Shown: positions 53,065 through 61,901, numbered from the stretch's first letter. The stretch: 64,000 nucleotides of DNA from Microbacterium binotii (GCF_021398715.1 NZ_CP090347.1:496001-560000); one strand, 5' to 3'. Translations and numbers: made by a program. Notes: generated from the letters alone by a model not told the origin.

Positions 53065-54024
53065 TCAGGCCGATGGCAGACGCAGGGCGAAGGTCGTCCC
53101 GCGCGGCGATGTCTCGGCGATGGTGACGGCCCCGCCGTAGCGGGTCGCCGCTTCCCGGACGAGGGCGAGGCCCAGCCCGAACCCCCGGCGTCGCCCGGCC
53201 TCGCCGCTGCGTGCGAACCGCTCGAAGACGCGTTCCCGGAGCGCGGGGTCGATGCCGGGACCGCGGTCGGCGACGCGGATCTCGACGTGCTGCGGGTCTG
53301 TGACGACCGTCACGTCGACCTCGCCGCCGCGAGGGGAGTGCTGCACGGCGTTGTCCAGGAGGGCGACACACAGACGGGCGAGCGTGATCTCCGGGATCCG
53401 TGCGCGGGCGACGGTGGCCTCGGCGCGGAGGGTCACCCCGGCGTCGTCCGCGAGCGGCGCGATGGTGTCGATGGCTCGGGCGAGGGCTCGAGCCACGTCG
53501 CAGGACGCCTCGGCGGACGAGGCCCCCTCTGCGGCGAGGAGCAGATCGGTGAGAACGTCGTCCATGACCTGGACGTCCCGCCGCAGTTCGGTGATGAGCT
53601 GAGCGGTCGGCTCCTCACGCGCCTGACGCCGTTGCAGGAGCTGGATGCGGGAGCTCAGTGCCGTCAACGGCGTGCGCAGCTCGTGACTGGCGTCCGAGAC
53701 GAACGCGCGCTGTGTCGCGAGCGCCTCCCCGAGCGGGCGCACGGCCCGGCGCGCAGCGAGCCAGCCGACCAGGCCCAGAAGGACCACTCCGATCAGACCG
53801 AGGATCAGCACGGCCGGGAGGACGCGGTCCAGATCGACCACCACCGCGTCCCCGTCCGACCGGACGCCATGAGACTCGCCGTGTTCGGGACGCGCAGCGC
53901 GGAGCAGGACGAACACGAGCACGCCGATCCCGCCCAGGACCACTGCCGCGGAGACGACGGCGACGAGCACGCCCACGCGCACCGCGGCACGACGGACGCG
54001 TCGTCGGTCCGCCTCGACACTCAC
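53065..54024 (-). CDS. Sensor histidine kinase
   Basis: A 319-residue membrane kinase with two helices (about residues 15-40 and 62-85) flanking a loop of only about 25 residues, so it lacks a sizeable sensor domain. The phospho-acceptor His is in SDASHELRTPL (near residue 110), then N box LCVALLDNAVQHSPRGG, G1 ADRGPGIDP and G2 GFGLGLALVREA. GTG 54024 overlaps the response-regulator stop by 4 nt; the longer in-frame ORF is antisense artefact. It ends 9 nt from the convergent apbE. The input may be lateral, for example the neighbouring flavin cassette; that is inference. Confidence 0.92.
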   Translation of the reverse strand: MSVEADRRRVRRAAVRVGVLVAVVSAAVVLGGIGVLVFVLLRAARPEHGESHGVRSDGDAVVVDLDRVLPAVLILGLIGVVLLGLVGWLAARRAVRPLGEALATQRAFVSDASHELRTPLTALSSRIQLLQRRQAREEPTAQLITELRRDVQVMDDVLTDLLLAAEGASSAEASCDVARALARAIDTIAPLADDAGVTLRAEATVARARIPEITLARLCVALLDNAVQHSPRGGEVDVTVVTDPQHVEIRVADRGPGIDPALRERVFERFARSGEAGRRRGFGLGLALVREAATRYGGAVTIAETSPRGTTFALRLPSA

Positions 54025-54695
54025 TTCGGTGCTCCCGCCCTGTAGCCTCGCCCTCGCACGGTCTCGATGATGTCGGGCTCGCTCTTGCGGCGGATGTAGT
54101 GCACGTAGGTATCCACGGAGCTCGCGGACTCGCCCACCGTGAAGGCGCCCGCGAGGATTTCCTCTCTCGTGAACACGTGCTCGGGACTCGTGGTCAGCAG
54201 CTCCAGCAGCGTGCTCTCCGTCAGGGTCAGCGCGACCCGCGCCCCCGACGGCGCGTACAGAGCCTGCGTGTCGGGCGTGAACGTCCACGCGCCCACCTCG
54301 CGGCGGCGTCCCTCGGCTCGGTATCCCCGGACGAGCGCCCGCAGCCGCGCGAGGAGCTCGTCGTAGTCGAAAGGCTTGACGAGGTAGTCGTTGGCTCCCG
54401 CATCCAGACCCTGGACACGGTCGGCCACGGCGCCGAGGGCCGTCAAGAGGAGCACGGGAGTCGTGATGCGGGCGGTCCGCACCGCGGTCACGAGAGCGGC
54501 GCCGTCGAGTCCGGGCAGTCGCCGGTCCACGAGCATCACGTCGAATCGCGCATTCAGTGCGCGGTCCAGCCCGACCCTCCCGTCGGTGACGTGCTCGACG
54601 TCGTATGTCTCCGAGAGCACCTCGACGGTCATGGCGGCGATCTCGGGGTCGTCCTCGACGTACAGGAGCCGGGGTCGGCGCGGCGAGGTGGTCAC
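54021..54695 (-). CDS. OmpR-type response regulator
   Basis: A 224-residue regulator: receiver domain with YVEDDPEI, phospho-acceptor Asp in VMLVDRRLPGLDG (near residue 55), Thr in LLLTALG and Lys in DYLVKPFDYDELLARLRAL; winged helix ending TYVHYIRRKSEPDIIETVRG. The kinase start overlaps its stop. GTG start with CAGAAT 6 nt upstream, probably leaderless. It is divergent from the FdhF gene over 101 bp. Confidence 0.94.
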   Translation of the reverse strand: MTTSPRRPRLLYVEDDPEIAAMTVEVLSETYDVEHVTDGRVGLDRALNARFDVMLVDRRLPGLDGAALVTAVRTARITTPVLLLTALGAVADRVQGLDAGANDYLVKPFDYDELLARLRALVRGYRAEGRRREVGAWTFTPDTQALYAPSGARVALTLTESTLLELLTTSPEHVFTREEILAGAFTVGESASSVDTYVHYIRRKSEPDIIETVRGRGYRAGAPK

Positions 54696-54701
54696 GCTGT
54701 C

Positions 54702-54707
54702 ATTCTG
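54702..54707 (-). promoter_or_regulatory. -10 element of response regulator gene, leaderless mRNA
   Basis: CAGAAT on the minus strand, 6 nt before GTG 54695. Confidence 0.45.
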
Positions 54708-54784
54708 CTCCCCTGATGCTCGCCGGCGGCAGTGCCGCCCCCCCCTCCAAGCGCGAGCTCGACACGCGCGACTGCGCGGGGGCG

Positions 54785-54790
54785 TACTCT
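54785..54790 (+). promoter_or_regulatory. -10 element of FdhF gene, leaderless mRNA
   Basis: TACTCT 6 nt before ATG 54797; no ribosome-binding site between. Confidence 0.5.
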
Positions 54791-54796
54791 GGCGGC

Positions 54797-57214
54797 ATGC
54801 CGATGAAGCCGCCGACGGCCAATATCGATGAGACCCGTGTACACGTGTCGCGACCGAAGAAGGTCGCGGTGGGGGTGCCGGCCGTGCTCCACGCGCTGCA
54901 GATCGCGAACGAGCAGATGGGCCTCAAACGATCCGCCGAGACCCTCCTCCGCGTCAATCAGAAGGACGGTTTCGACTGTCCCGGCTGCGCGTGGCCGGAG
55001 GAGGACAAGCGCCATGTTGCGGAGTTCTGCGAGAACGGCGCCAAGGCCGTCGCGGAAGAGGCGACCGTGCGCCGCGTCGGGCCGGAGTTCTTCGCCGCGC
55101 ACTCGATCGAGGACCTGCGCGAGGGCGACGACTGGTGGCTCGGTCAGCAGGGGCGGTTGACGCATCCGATGGTGCTCGACGAGGGCGCGACGCACTACCG
55201 TCCGATCTCGTGGGATGCGGCGCTCGAGATGATCGCGGACGAGCTGAGGTCACTGTCGCACCCCGACGAGGCGGTGTTCTACACATCTGGTCGCACCTCG
55301 AACGAGGCGGCGTTCCTGTACCAGCTGCTCGTGCGCGGCCTCGGCACCAACAACCTCCCCGACTGCTCGAACATGTGCCACGAGTCGAGCGGCTCGGCGC
55401 TGACGGAGACGATCGGCATCGGCAAGGGCACCGTCTCGATCGAGGACGTCCACGAGGCGGACCTGCTGATCGTCGCCGGCCAGAACCCCGGCACCAATCA
55501 CCCCCGCATGCTGTCCGCCCTCGAGAAGGCGAAGCAGCGCGGCGCGCGCATCATCGCGGTCAATCCGTTGCCCGAGGCGGGCCTCATGCGGTTCGAGAAC
55601 CCGCAGACCCCGCGCGGCGTCGCCTTCGGGGGCACCAAGCTCGCCGACCGCTTCGTGCAGATCCGCTCGGGCGGAGACCAGGCCCTCTTCCACGCGATCG
55701 GTAAGCATCTGCTCGAGGCCCAGGACCGCGACGGCGATGTGCTGGACACCGCCTTCATCAGCGCCCACACGAGTGGATTCGAGTCGTACCGCCGTCAGAT
55801 GGCGGATGCCGACTGGGCGCAGCTGGAGGAGGCCACCGGCCTCAGCGAGCAGGAGCTGCGCGCCATCGGCGACGAGGTGCGCGCCTCGAAGGCGACGATC
55901 GTGTGCTGGGCCATGGGGCTCACGCAGCACAAGCACTCCGTGCCGACGCTGCGCGACGTCGTGAACGTGCTGCTGCTGCAGGGAAACATCGGCCGCCCCG
56001 GTGCGGGGGTCTGCCCCGTGCGCGGCCACTCGAACGTGCAGGGAGACCGTACGGTCGGCATCTACGAGAAGCCGGCGGATGCCTTCCTCGACGCCCTCGA
56101 TCGAGAGTTCTCCTTCGCCGCGCCCCGTGCCCACGGCTTCGACACCGTCGCCGCCATCCGCGCGATGCGCGACGACAAGGTCCGCTTCTTCATGGGGATG
56201 GGCGGCAACTTCGTGTCGGCGACGCCCGACACCGCGGTCGTCGAGGCGGGCATGGCGCGCGTGGGGCTCACGGTGCACGTGTCGACCAAGCTGAACCGCT
56301 CCCATGTCGTCACCGGTCGACGTGCGCTGATCCTCCCGACGCTCGGACGTACGGACCGCGACCGTCGCGGCGGCCGGGAGCAGCGGGTCACGGTCGAGGA
56401 CTCGATGGGCGCCGTGCACGCCTCGCGCGGTCGGCTCGCCCCGCCCTCCGACGACATGCTCAGTGAGGTCGCGATCATCGCGCGGCTGTGCGCGCTCGTC
56501 TTCGCGGGCGGATCCTCTCCCCAGGATGCGCCGGCCGCCCACGACGGTGACCATGAGCGCACCCTTCCCGAGCACGGGACCGTCGAGCCGGAAGGCCTGG
56601 ATGCGGCGGGTCTCCACGACCCGGCCAATGTGCCGCAGGCCGACTGGGCCGCTCTCGAGGCGGACTACGCCCTCATCCGCTCGCACATCGAGCGGGTGAT
56701 CCCCGGGTTCGAGGATTTCGAGAGCCGCATCCAGAAGGGACGCACGTTCTTCCTGCCGAACGGCCCGCGCGACGAGCGCCGGTTCGCGACGATCGACGGG
56801 AAGGCCCGTTTCACCGTCAACCCGCTCGAGTACCCGCGCATCCCCGCCGGGCGCCTGCTGCTGCAGACGCTGCGCTCGCACGATCAGTACAACACCACCG
56901 TCTACGGCAAGGACGACCGGTACCGCGGGATCCACGGCGGGCGCCGCGTCGTGCTCGTCAACGCCGAAGACATCCGCGAGCTCGGTTTCGTCGACGGGGA
57001 GATCGTCGACCTCGTCTCCGAGTGGACGGATGCGGACGGCGGGATGGAGGAGCGTCGCGCCGAGAGCTTCCGCATCGTGTCCTACGACACGCCCCGTCAG
57101 AACGCGGCCGCGTACTACCCCGAGACGAACGTGCTCGTGCCCCTGGAGTCGGTCGCCGACGTGAGCGGGACGCCGACCTCGAAGGCGGTCATCGTGCGCC
57201 TCGAGCACCGCTGA
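54797..57214 (+). CDS. FdhF/YdeP-family molybdopterin oxidoreductase
   Basis: An 805-residue cytosolic molybdopterin-guanine-dinucleotide enzyme of the YdeP/FdhF-like group related to formate dehydrogenase. NQKDGFDCPGCAWPEE (residues ~53-68), HYRPISWDAALEMIADEL, FYTSGRTSNEAAFLYQL, CSNMCHESSG and the C-terminal cofactor domain (SHDQYNTTVYGKDDRYRG) are visible. No ferredoxin-type iron-sulfur motif is seen at the N terminus. Physiological substrate is unknown for this subfamily; some members are linked to acid or oxidative stress. fdhD, which delivers sulfur to the Mo cofactor, starts 7 nt after its stop. ATG 54797 is set by a -10 6 nt upstream. Confidence 0.93.
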   Translation: MPMKPPTANIDETRVHVSRPKKVAVGVPAVLHALQIANEQMGLKRSAETLLRVNQKDGFDCPGCAWPEEDKRHVAEFCENGAKAVAEEATVRRVGPEFFAAHSIEDLREGDDWWLGQQGRLTHPMVLDEGATHYRPISWDAALEMIADELRSLSHPDEAVFYTSGRTSNEAAFLYQLLVRGLGTNNLPDCSNMCHESSGSALTETIGIGKGTVSIEDVHEADLLIVAGQNPGTNHPRMLSALEKAKQRGARIIAVNPLPEAGLMRFENPQTPRGVAFGGTKLADRFVQIRSGGDQALFHAIGKHLLEAQDRDGDVLDTAFISAHTSGFESYRRQMADADWAQLEEATGLSEQELRAIGDEVRASKATIVCWAMGLTQHKHSVPTLRDVVNVLLLQGNIGRPGAGVCPVRGHSNVQGDRTVGIYEKPADAFLDALDREFSFAAPRAHGFDTVAAIRAMRDDKVRFFMGMGGNFVSATPDTAVVEAGMARVGLTVHVSTKLNRSHVVTGRRALILPTLGRTDRDRRGGREQRVTVEDSMGAVHASRGRLAPPSDDMLSEVAIIARLCALVFAGGSSPQDAPAAHDGDHERTLPEHGTVEPEGLDAAGLHDPANVPQADWAALEADYALIRSHIERVIPGFEDFESRIQKGRTFFLPNGPRDERRFATIDGKARFTVNPLEYPRIPAGRLLLQTLRSHDQYNTTVYGKDDRYRGIHGGRRVVLVNAEDIRELGFVDGEIVDLVSEWTDADGGMEERRAESFRIVSYDTPRQNAAAYYPETNVLVPLESVADVSGTPTSKAVIVRLEHR

Positions 57215-57221
57215 GCGCGGC

Positions 57222-58085
57222 ATGGGACGACTCACCGAGCGCACGCCGGTCACACGCATCGCCTTCACGGACGAGGGTGTCGCGACGCGCCGTCGTGCCG
57301 ACACGGTCGTCGTGGAGGAGCCGCTGGAGGTGCGCGTGGGCGGGGAACCGCTCGTCGTGACGATGCGCACCCCGGGTCACGATCTCGAACTGGCCGCCGG
57401 TTTCCTCACGGGGGAGGGCGTCATCGCCGCCGGCTCCGACGTCCGCAGCGCGATCCACTGCGGGGGCCCGGGCAGCACCCCGGTCGGTGCGCCACAGAGC
57501 GAGAACACCTACAACGTCCTCGACATGGCACTGGCGCCCGGCCGCGAGATCCCCGCCAAGGATGCGGCCCGTAACTTCTACACGACGAGCTCCTGCGGCG
57601 TCTGCGGAGCCGCATCCATCGAACAGATCACCAAGGTGTCGCGTTTCGACCTGGCCTCCGACGAGAGCCGTGCACCCGCGCGATGGCTCGCCTCGCTCCC
57701 CGACGCGCTGCGCAGCGGCCAGGCGCTGTTCGAGAAGACGGGCGGTCTGCACGCGGCGGCGCTCTTCGACATCGCGACGGGCGAGATGCTCGTCCTGCGT
57801 GAGGACGTCGGGCGCCACAACGCGGTCGACAAGGTGATCGGCTGGGCTCTGCTCGCCGACCGGCTGCCGCTGGCGGGCACGGTACTGCAGGTGTCGGGCC
57901 GTGCGAGCTTCGAGCTCGTGCAGAAGGCGGTCATGGCGGGCATCCCCTTGCTGGCCGCGGTCTCGGCGCCCTCCTCGCTCGCTGTGGAGCTCGCATCGTC
58001 GATGCACCTCACGCTCGTGGGGTTCTCCCGGGGCGCGTCCCTGAACATCTACGCGCATCCCGAGCGCATCGACGTCGAGGCGTGA
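57222..58085 (+). CDS. fdhD: Formate dehydrogenase accessory sulfurtransferase FdhD
   Basis: A 287-residue cytosolic protein that passes sulfur to the molybdenum cofactor before it is inserted in FdhF-type enzymes. The Cys motif TSSCGVCGAAS (near residue 126) and REDVGRHNAVDKVIGWAL are diagnostic; the C-terminal SRGASLNIYAHPERI is conserved. It lies directly behind its presumed client gene. Confidence 0.95.
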   Translation: MGRLTERTPVTRIAFTDEGVATRRRADTVVVEEPLEVRVGGEPLVVTMRTPGHDLELAAGFLTGEGVIAAGSDVRSAIHCGGPGSTPVGAPQSENTYNVLDMALAPGREIPAKDAARNFYTTSSCGVCGAASIEQITKVSRFDLASDESRAPARWLASLPDALRSGQALFEKTGGLHAAALFDIATGEMLVLREDVGRHNAVDKVIGWALLADRLPLAGTVLQVSGRASFELVQKAVMAGIPLLAAVSAPSSLAVELASSMHLTLVGFSRGASLNIYAHPERIDVEA

Positions 58086-58113
58086 CCCCGCCGCATCCGG
58101 ATGATGCCGAGCG

Positions 58114-58119
58114 TAGGCT
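58114..58119 (+). promoter_or_regulatory. -10 element of sdaA, leaderless mRNA
   Basis: TAGGCT 6 nt before GTG 58126. Confidence 0.6.
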
Positions 58120-58125
58120 GACGGG

Positions 58126-59523
58126 GTGAGCGCATACGTCTCGGCGTTCGAGCTGTTCTCCATCGGTGTCGGACCCTCGAGCTCCCACACCGTCGGGCCG
58201 ATGCGCGCCGCCGGGGCCTTCGCCGACCGGCTCGCGGATGCGGGCCTGCTGGAGCGCGTGGATCGTGTGCGGTGCGAGCTGTTCGGCTCGCTGGGGGCGA
58301 CGGGCATCGGGCACGGCACCCCCGACGCGATCGTCGCGGGGCTGGCGGGCCACCGCCCCGACACGGTGGATCCGGAGTTGGTGCGCGGCGCATGGTCCAC
58401 GATCGGTGACGACACGATCCTCGAGCTCGCCGGCATCCACCCGATCCGCTTCCGCGCCGATGACATCGTGCTCTCGCCCCGCGTCCGTCGTCCGGAGCAC
58501 CCCAACGCCCTCACGCTGACGGCGTGGGATGCGGCGGGCGAGCCCGTCGCGACGGACACCTACTTCTCGGTCGGCGGCGGCTTCATCCGCCGCGACGGCG
58601 AGGCGGCGGGCGTGCCCGCGGCCGTGCCCCACCCGTACGCCAGCGCCGCCCAGTTGCTCGCGCTCTGCGCCGAGACCGGCCTCTCCATCGCGGAGATCGC
58701 CCGCCGCAACGAGGAAGCCTGGCGCAGCGAGGACGAGGTGCGCAGTGGACTCGACGCGATCTGGGCCGCGATGAGCGCGTGCATCGCGGCCGGGCTCGCC
58801 CACGACGGCGTGCTCCCGGGACAGCTCGGGGTGAAGCGCCGAGCCGGTTCGCTGCGTGCGCAGCTCGAGAGCGCCCAGGCGATCGGCCACCGCGAGCTTC
58901 CCGGCGAGTGGCTCGGAGCCTTCGCGCTCGCCGTCAACGAGGAGAACGCGTCGGGAGGGCGGGTGGTGACGGCTCCCACGAACGGGGCAGCCGGCATCCT
59001 TCCCGCCGTCGCCATGTACTGGTGGCGGTTCCTCGCGGATGCGGGCGTCGGCCTCGACCGGGCGATCGCCGACGATGAGCGCCCGCGCGGCATCCGGCGG
59101 TTCCTGCTGACGGCGACCGCGCTCGGATCGCTGTTCAAAGCGAACGCCTCGATCTCGGGTGCCGAGGGCGGGTGCCAGGCGGAGGTCGGCTCAGCCTGCG
59201 CGATGGCGGCGGGCGGTCTCACGGCCGTCATGGGTGGCACCCCCGCGCAGATCGAGAACGCGGCCGAGATCGCGATGGAGCACCATCTGGGTCTCACCTG
59301 CGACCCCGTCGGCGGGCTCGTGCAGATCCCGTGCATCGAACGCAACGCCATCGCCGCGGCCACCGCGGTCACCGCCGCCCGGCTCGCGCTGCGCGGAGAC
59401 GGTTCGCACTACGTCTCGCTCGACACCGTCGTCGAGACGATGCGTCAGACGGGCATCGACATGTCGACGAAGTATAAGGAGACCAGTGAGGGCGGTCTCG
59501 CCGTCAACGTCATCGAGTGCTGA
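58126..59523 (+). CDS. sdaA: L-serine ammonia-lyase (single chain)
   Basis: A 465-residue cytosolic 4Fe-4S enzyme converting L-serine to pyruvate and ammonia. The beta-domain start is SIGVGPSSSHTVGPMRAA; the alpha part has NASGGRVVTAPTNGAAGILP, then EGGCQAEVGSACAMAAGG, and CDPVGGLVQIPCIERNAIAA, giving the cysteines expected for the cluster. Both domains are fused in one chain. GTG start on a probable leaderless transcript. Confidence 0.95.
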   Translation: MSAYVSAFELFSIGVGPSSSHTVGPMRAAGAFADRLADAGLLERVDRVRCELFGSLGATGIGHGTPDAIVAGLAGHRPDTVDPELVRGAWSTIGDDTILELAGIHPIRFRADDIVLSPRVRRPEHPNALTLTAWDAAGEPVATDTYFSVGGGFIRRDGEAAGVPAAVPHPYASAAQLLALCAETGLSIAEIARRNEEAWRSEDEVRSGLDAIWAAMSACIAAGLAHDGVLPGQLGVKRRAGSLRAQLESAQAIGHRELPGEWLGAFALAVNEENASGGRVVTAPTNGAAGILPAVAMYWWRFLADAGVGLDRAIADDERPRGIRRFLLTATALGSLFKANASISGAEGGCQAEVGSACAMAAGGLTAVMGGTPAQIENAAEIAMEHHLGLTCDPVGGLVQIPCIERNAIAAATAVTAARLALRGDGSHYVSLDTVVETMRQTGIDMSTKYKETSEGGLAVNVIEC

Positions 59524-59531
59524 GTGGGCGC

Positions 59532-59966
59532 TCAGTCCCGACGGGGCCGCAGCTTCTGCGTGAGATCCAGCAGGGTGCGCAGCTCGTCGTCGTCGAGGGT
59601 CGACATGTGCTCGGCGATCGATCGGCTGTGCACGGCCGCGATGGAGCGGAACAGGCGCGCACCCGTGTCGGTCGCGCGGACGATGGCGCCGCGGCCGTCG
59701 TCGGGGTCGGTGCACTTGGAGAGGAGCCCGCGCGCGACCATCCGGTCGACCAGACGCGAGACGCTGGGCTGGCTGATGAGCATGTTGCGCGTCACGTCGC
59801 GCAGCCGCGCCGACATGTCGGGCGCGCGCGTGACGGTCAGGAGCACGTCGTACTCGCCCTGCTGCAGGCCGCTCTGCTCGAAATCGGCACCCACCTCAGC
59901 GAAGATCTCGTGCTGGGCCCGGAACAGGCTCTCCCAGGCGTCGATGGCCAGGCGGCGGTCGCTCAT
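59532..59966 (-). CDS. MarR-family transcriptional regulator
   Basis: A 144-residue winged-helix regulator. The DNA-binding helices include MLISQPSVSRLVDRMVARGLL (near residue 62-82), followed by the wing DPDDGRGAIVRATDTG. MarR proteins repress nearby genes until a ligand or oxidation releases them. It is divergent from the DUF2207 gene with only 39 bp between starts; a GCGTACGC palindrome overlaps its own -10. ATG 59966 is chosen because a TACGCT lies 7 nt upstream; the long in-frame extension is antisense to the DUF2207 gene. Confidence 0.93.
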   Translation of the reverse strand: MSDRRLAIDAWESLFRAQHEIFAEVGADFEQSGLQQGEYDVLLTVTRAPDMSARLRDVTRNMLISQPSVSRLVDRMVARGLLSKCTDPDDGRGAIVRATDTGARLFRSIAAVHSRSIAEHMSTLDDDELRTLLDLTQKLRPRRD

Positions 59967-60005
59967 GCCCGATAGCGTACGCCGTGCCCGGCATAGGCTG
60001 GTGCC
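59967..60005. promoter_or_regulatory. Overlapping divergent promoters of marR and DUF2207
   Basis: Minus-strand -10 TACGCT (59974-59979) and plus-strand -10 TAGGCT (59994-59999) are 14 bp apart, so each promoter's -35 region overlaps the other. The palindrome GCGTACGC (59975-59982) covers the marR -10 and is a candidate MarR operator. Confidence 0.55.
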
Positions 60006-61826
60006 ATGATCGCTGGGGCAATCACGCGCGTCATCGCCGCCGCATCCGCTCTCGCCCTCGCTCTCACAGTGACGGGATTCGCCGCCGCACCGCAGGCGCC
60101 CGCGCTCCCGAAGCCCGCCACAATCGTTCAGGCCGGCGTCGACGACTTCGCGTTCCGCAGTCTCGACGTCGACTACACGCTGACCCGCGCGGATGACGGC
60201 ACCTCCCGGCTGCACGTCGTCGAGCGTTTCGTCGCTGAGTTCCCCGAGACCGATCAGAACCACGGCATGCGCCGCACCATCCCCGACACGTACAACGGTC
60301 AGCCGCTGCGGCCCGAGCTCGTCTCCGTCACCGACGAGACGGGCGTGCCCCGGGATGCCGAGGTCGACAGCGACGACGGAACGTGGAGCGTGACCTCGCG
60401 CGTGGACGACTTCGTGCACGGCGCACAGACCTATGTCTTCACCTACGACCTGAGCAATGTCACCTGGTACTTCCCCAAGACGGGGACGGAGGAGTTCTAC
60501 TGGGACGTGAACGGCGTCGACTGGGGGCAGGCTTTCGGCTCCGTCTCCGCGACCCTTCACGTCGATCCCGCGCTCGCAGACTCCCTCACCGGCGCGGCCG
60601 CCTGCTACGTGGGTGCGCAGGGGGATGCGACGACGTGCCCGATCACCCTCGACACGGATGCGGCGGCCGCATCCGTGTCGGTGGCGAACATCGCGCCTCG
60701 CCAGACGGTCACGCTGTCGGTGGGGTTCGAGCCCGGCACCTTCGTGCTGTTCGACAGCAGCTACTTCGCCTCCGGGTGGGGCTGGGCTCAGAGCGGATCG
60801 TTCCTGGCTCTCCTGGGTGCTTTCGCGTGGGCGATCGTCGTCCGGCGCAGGGTACTGCGCGACTCTCCCGGCCGCGGCCTCGTCGTCGCCGAGTACGACC
60901 CTCCCGCGGGCGTCACGCCCCTGACGGCTGCCGTGCTGTTGTCCAAGCCCTCGAAGGCCGCGCCCGCGGCACTGCTGGAGCTCGCCGTGCGGGGCGCGAT
61001 CCGCATCGAAGAGGTGCCGGGCGGATCCCGCGCGCGGCCCAAACTGCGGGCGGTGCTGGTGGATCCGTCTCGCGCCCGCCAGGACGGCGCGGAGTTCATC
61101 GAGGGGCTGTTCGGTGAGGACGCGCGGCCAGGTGCTGAGTTCGTGTTCGGCGACCGCAACACGGCGCTCGCTCAGGCCGCGGAGGACATGCGCAGCTGGG
61201 CCGGCGCGGAACTGGTCGAGCGCGGCATCTACCGGAGGGTGCGACGCGGGGTTCGTCCTCCGGTCGTCTGGGCGTTGGCCGCCGCGGCGGTGGCGACCGT
61301 CGTCACGGGAGCGTTGGCCTTGTCCGCACAGGTGCATCCGGCCGTCCCCCTCACCGCGCTGATCGTCGCAGTGGTGGTCGGGCTCGTCGGGCTGCTGCTG
61401 CTCTTCCACCGTCCGCTGAGCCCCAAGGGTGCCGAGACGCGGGAGCAGCTCGCCGGCCTCCGGCTCTTCATCAGCTGGGCGGAGGCCGACCGCATCCGCA
61501 TGCTGCAGTCGCCCCAGACGGCCGAGCGTCTTCCGGTCGACGCGACGGATGCGGCGGCGGTCCTCGCGATCTACGAACCGCTGCTGCCCTACGCGGTGGT
61601 GTTCGGCCTGGAGAAGCAGTGGGCCGCTCAGCTGGCCGTCTACTACGAGAGCGCCGGCGCGCCGGTCTGGTACGCCGGGGCGACCGCCTTCAACGTGAGC
61701 GCCTTCACGAGCGGTGTCAGCTCGCTCTCGGCCGCGGCCGTCTCCAGTTCGAGCAGTTCCGGCGGTTCGGCCGGCGGCGGGTCCGCGGGCGGCGGCGGTG
61801 GTGGTGGCGGCGGAGGCGGCGTCTGA
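60006..61826 (+). CDS. DUF2207 membrane protein with poly-Gly tail
   Basis: A 606-residue protein. Signal peptide at residues 1-30, an extracytoplasmic N-terminal beta domain (to about 240), a helix at about 260-280, a cytoplasmic segment, then two more helices near 425-470 and a C-terminal region with LVDATDAAAVL-type motif ending in Ser- and Gly-rich low complexity, finishing with a run of 11 glycines. DUF2207 proteins are of unknown function, common in actinobacterial envelopes. Leaderless TAGGCT promoter. Divergent from marR. Confidence 0.9.
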   Translation: MIAGAITRVIAAASALALALTVTGFAAAPQAPALPKPATIVQAGVDDFAFRSLDVDYTLTRADDGTSRLHVVERFVAEFPETDQNHGMRRTIPDTYNGQPLRPELVSVTDETGVPRDAEVDSDDGTWSVTSRVDDFVHGAQTYVFTYDLSNVTWYFPKTGTEEFYWDVNGVDWGQAFGSVSATLHVDPALADSLTGAAACYVGAQGDATTCPITLDTDAAAASVSVANIAPRQTVTLSVGFEPGTFVLFDSSYFASGWGWAQSGSFLALLGAFAWAIVVRRRVLRDSPGRGLVVAEYDPPAGVTPLTAAVLLSKPSKAAPAALLELAVRGAIRIEEVPGGSRARPKLRAVLVDPSRARQDGAEFIEGLFGEDARPGAEFVFGDRNTALAQAAEDMRSWAGAELVERGIYRRVRRGVRPPVVWALAAAAVATVVTGALALSAQVHPAVPLTALIVAVVVGLVGLLLLFHRPLSPKGAETREQLAGLRLFISWAEADRIRMLQSPQTAERLPVDATDAAAVLAIYEPLLPYAVVFGLEKQWAAQLAVYYESAGAPVWYAGATAFNVSAFTSGVSSLSAAAVSSSSSSGGSAGGGSAGGGGGGGGGGGV

Positions 61827-61834
61827 GCGCTCGG

Positions 61835-61840
61835 TAGAAT
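61835..61840 (+). promoter_or_regulatory. -10 element upstream of leader ORF and MFS gene
   Basis: TAGAAT 7 nt before ATG 61848; with no ribosome-binding site at that ATG the mRNA is probably leaderless. Confidence 0.5.
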
Positions 61841-61847
61841 GGGGTCG

Positions 61848-61901
61848 ATGTCTTTCGCTCGCGGAGTGCGCCCCTTCCCGGCTGCCCCGCACCCGAAATG
61901 A
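61848..61901 (+). CDS. 17-codon leader ORF coupled to MFS gene
   Basis: ATG 61848 begins a 17-residue ORF (MSFARGVRPFPAAPHPK) whose TGA overlaps the transporter ATG as ATGA. With the -10 at 61835, ribosomes would load on this ORF and reach the transporter by re-initiation. The alternative is that the true MFS transcript starts elsewhere. Too short for ordinary ORF calling. Confidence 0.45.
   Translation: MSFARGVRPFPAAPHPK

Noticed and set aside
55250..57370. 706-codon minus-strand ORF across the FdhF gene
   Set aside because: Antisense shadow of a clear molybdopterin enzyme; unnatural composition.
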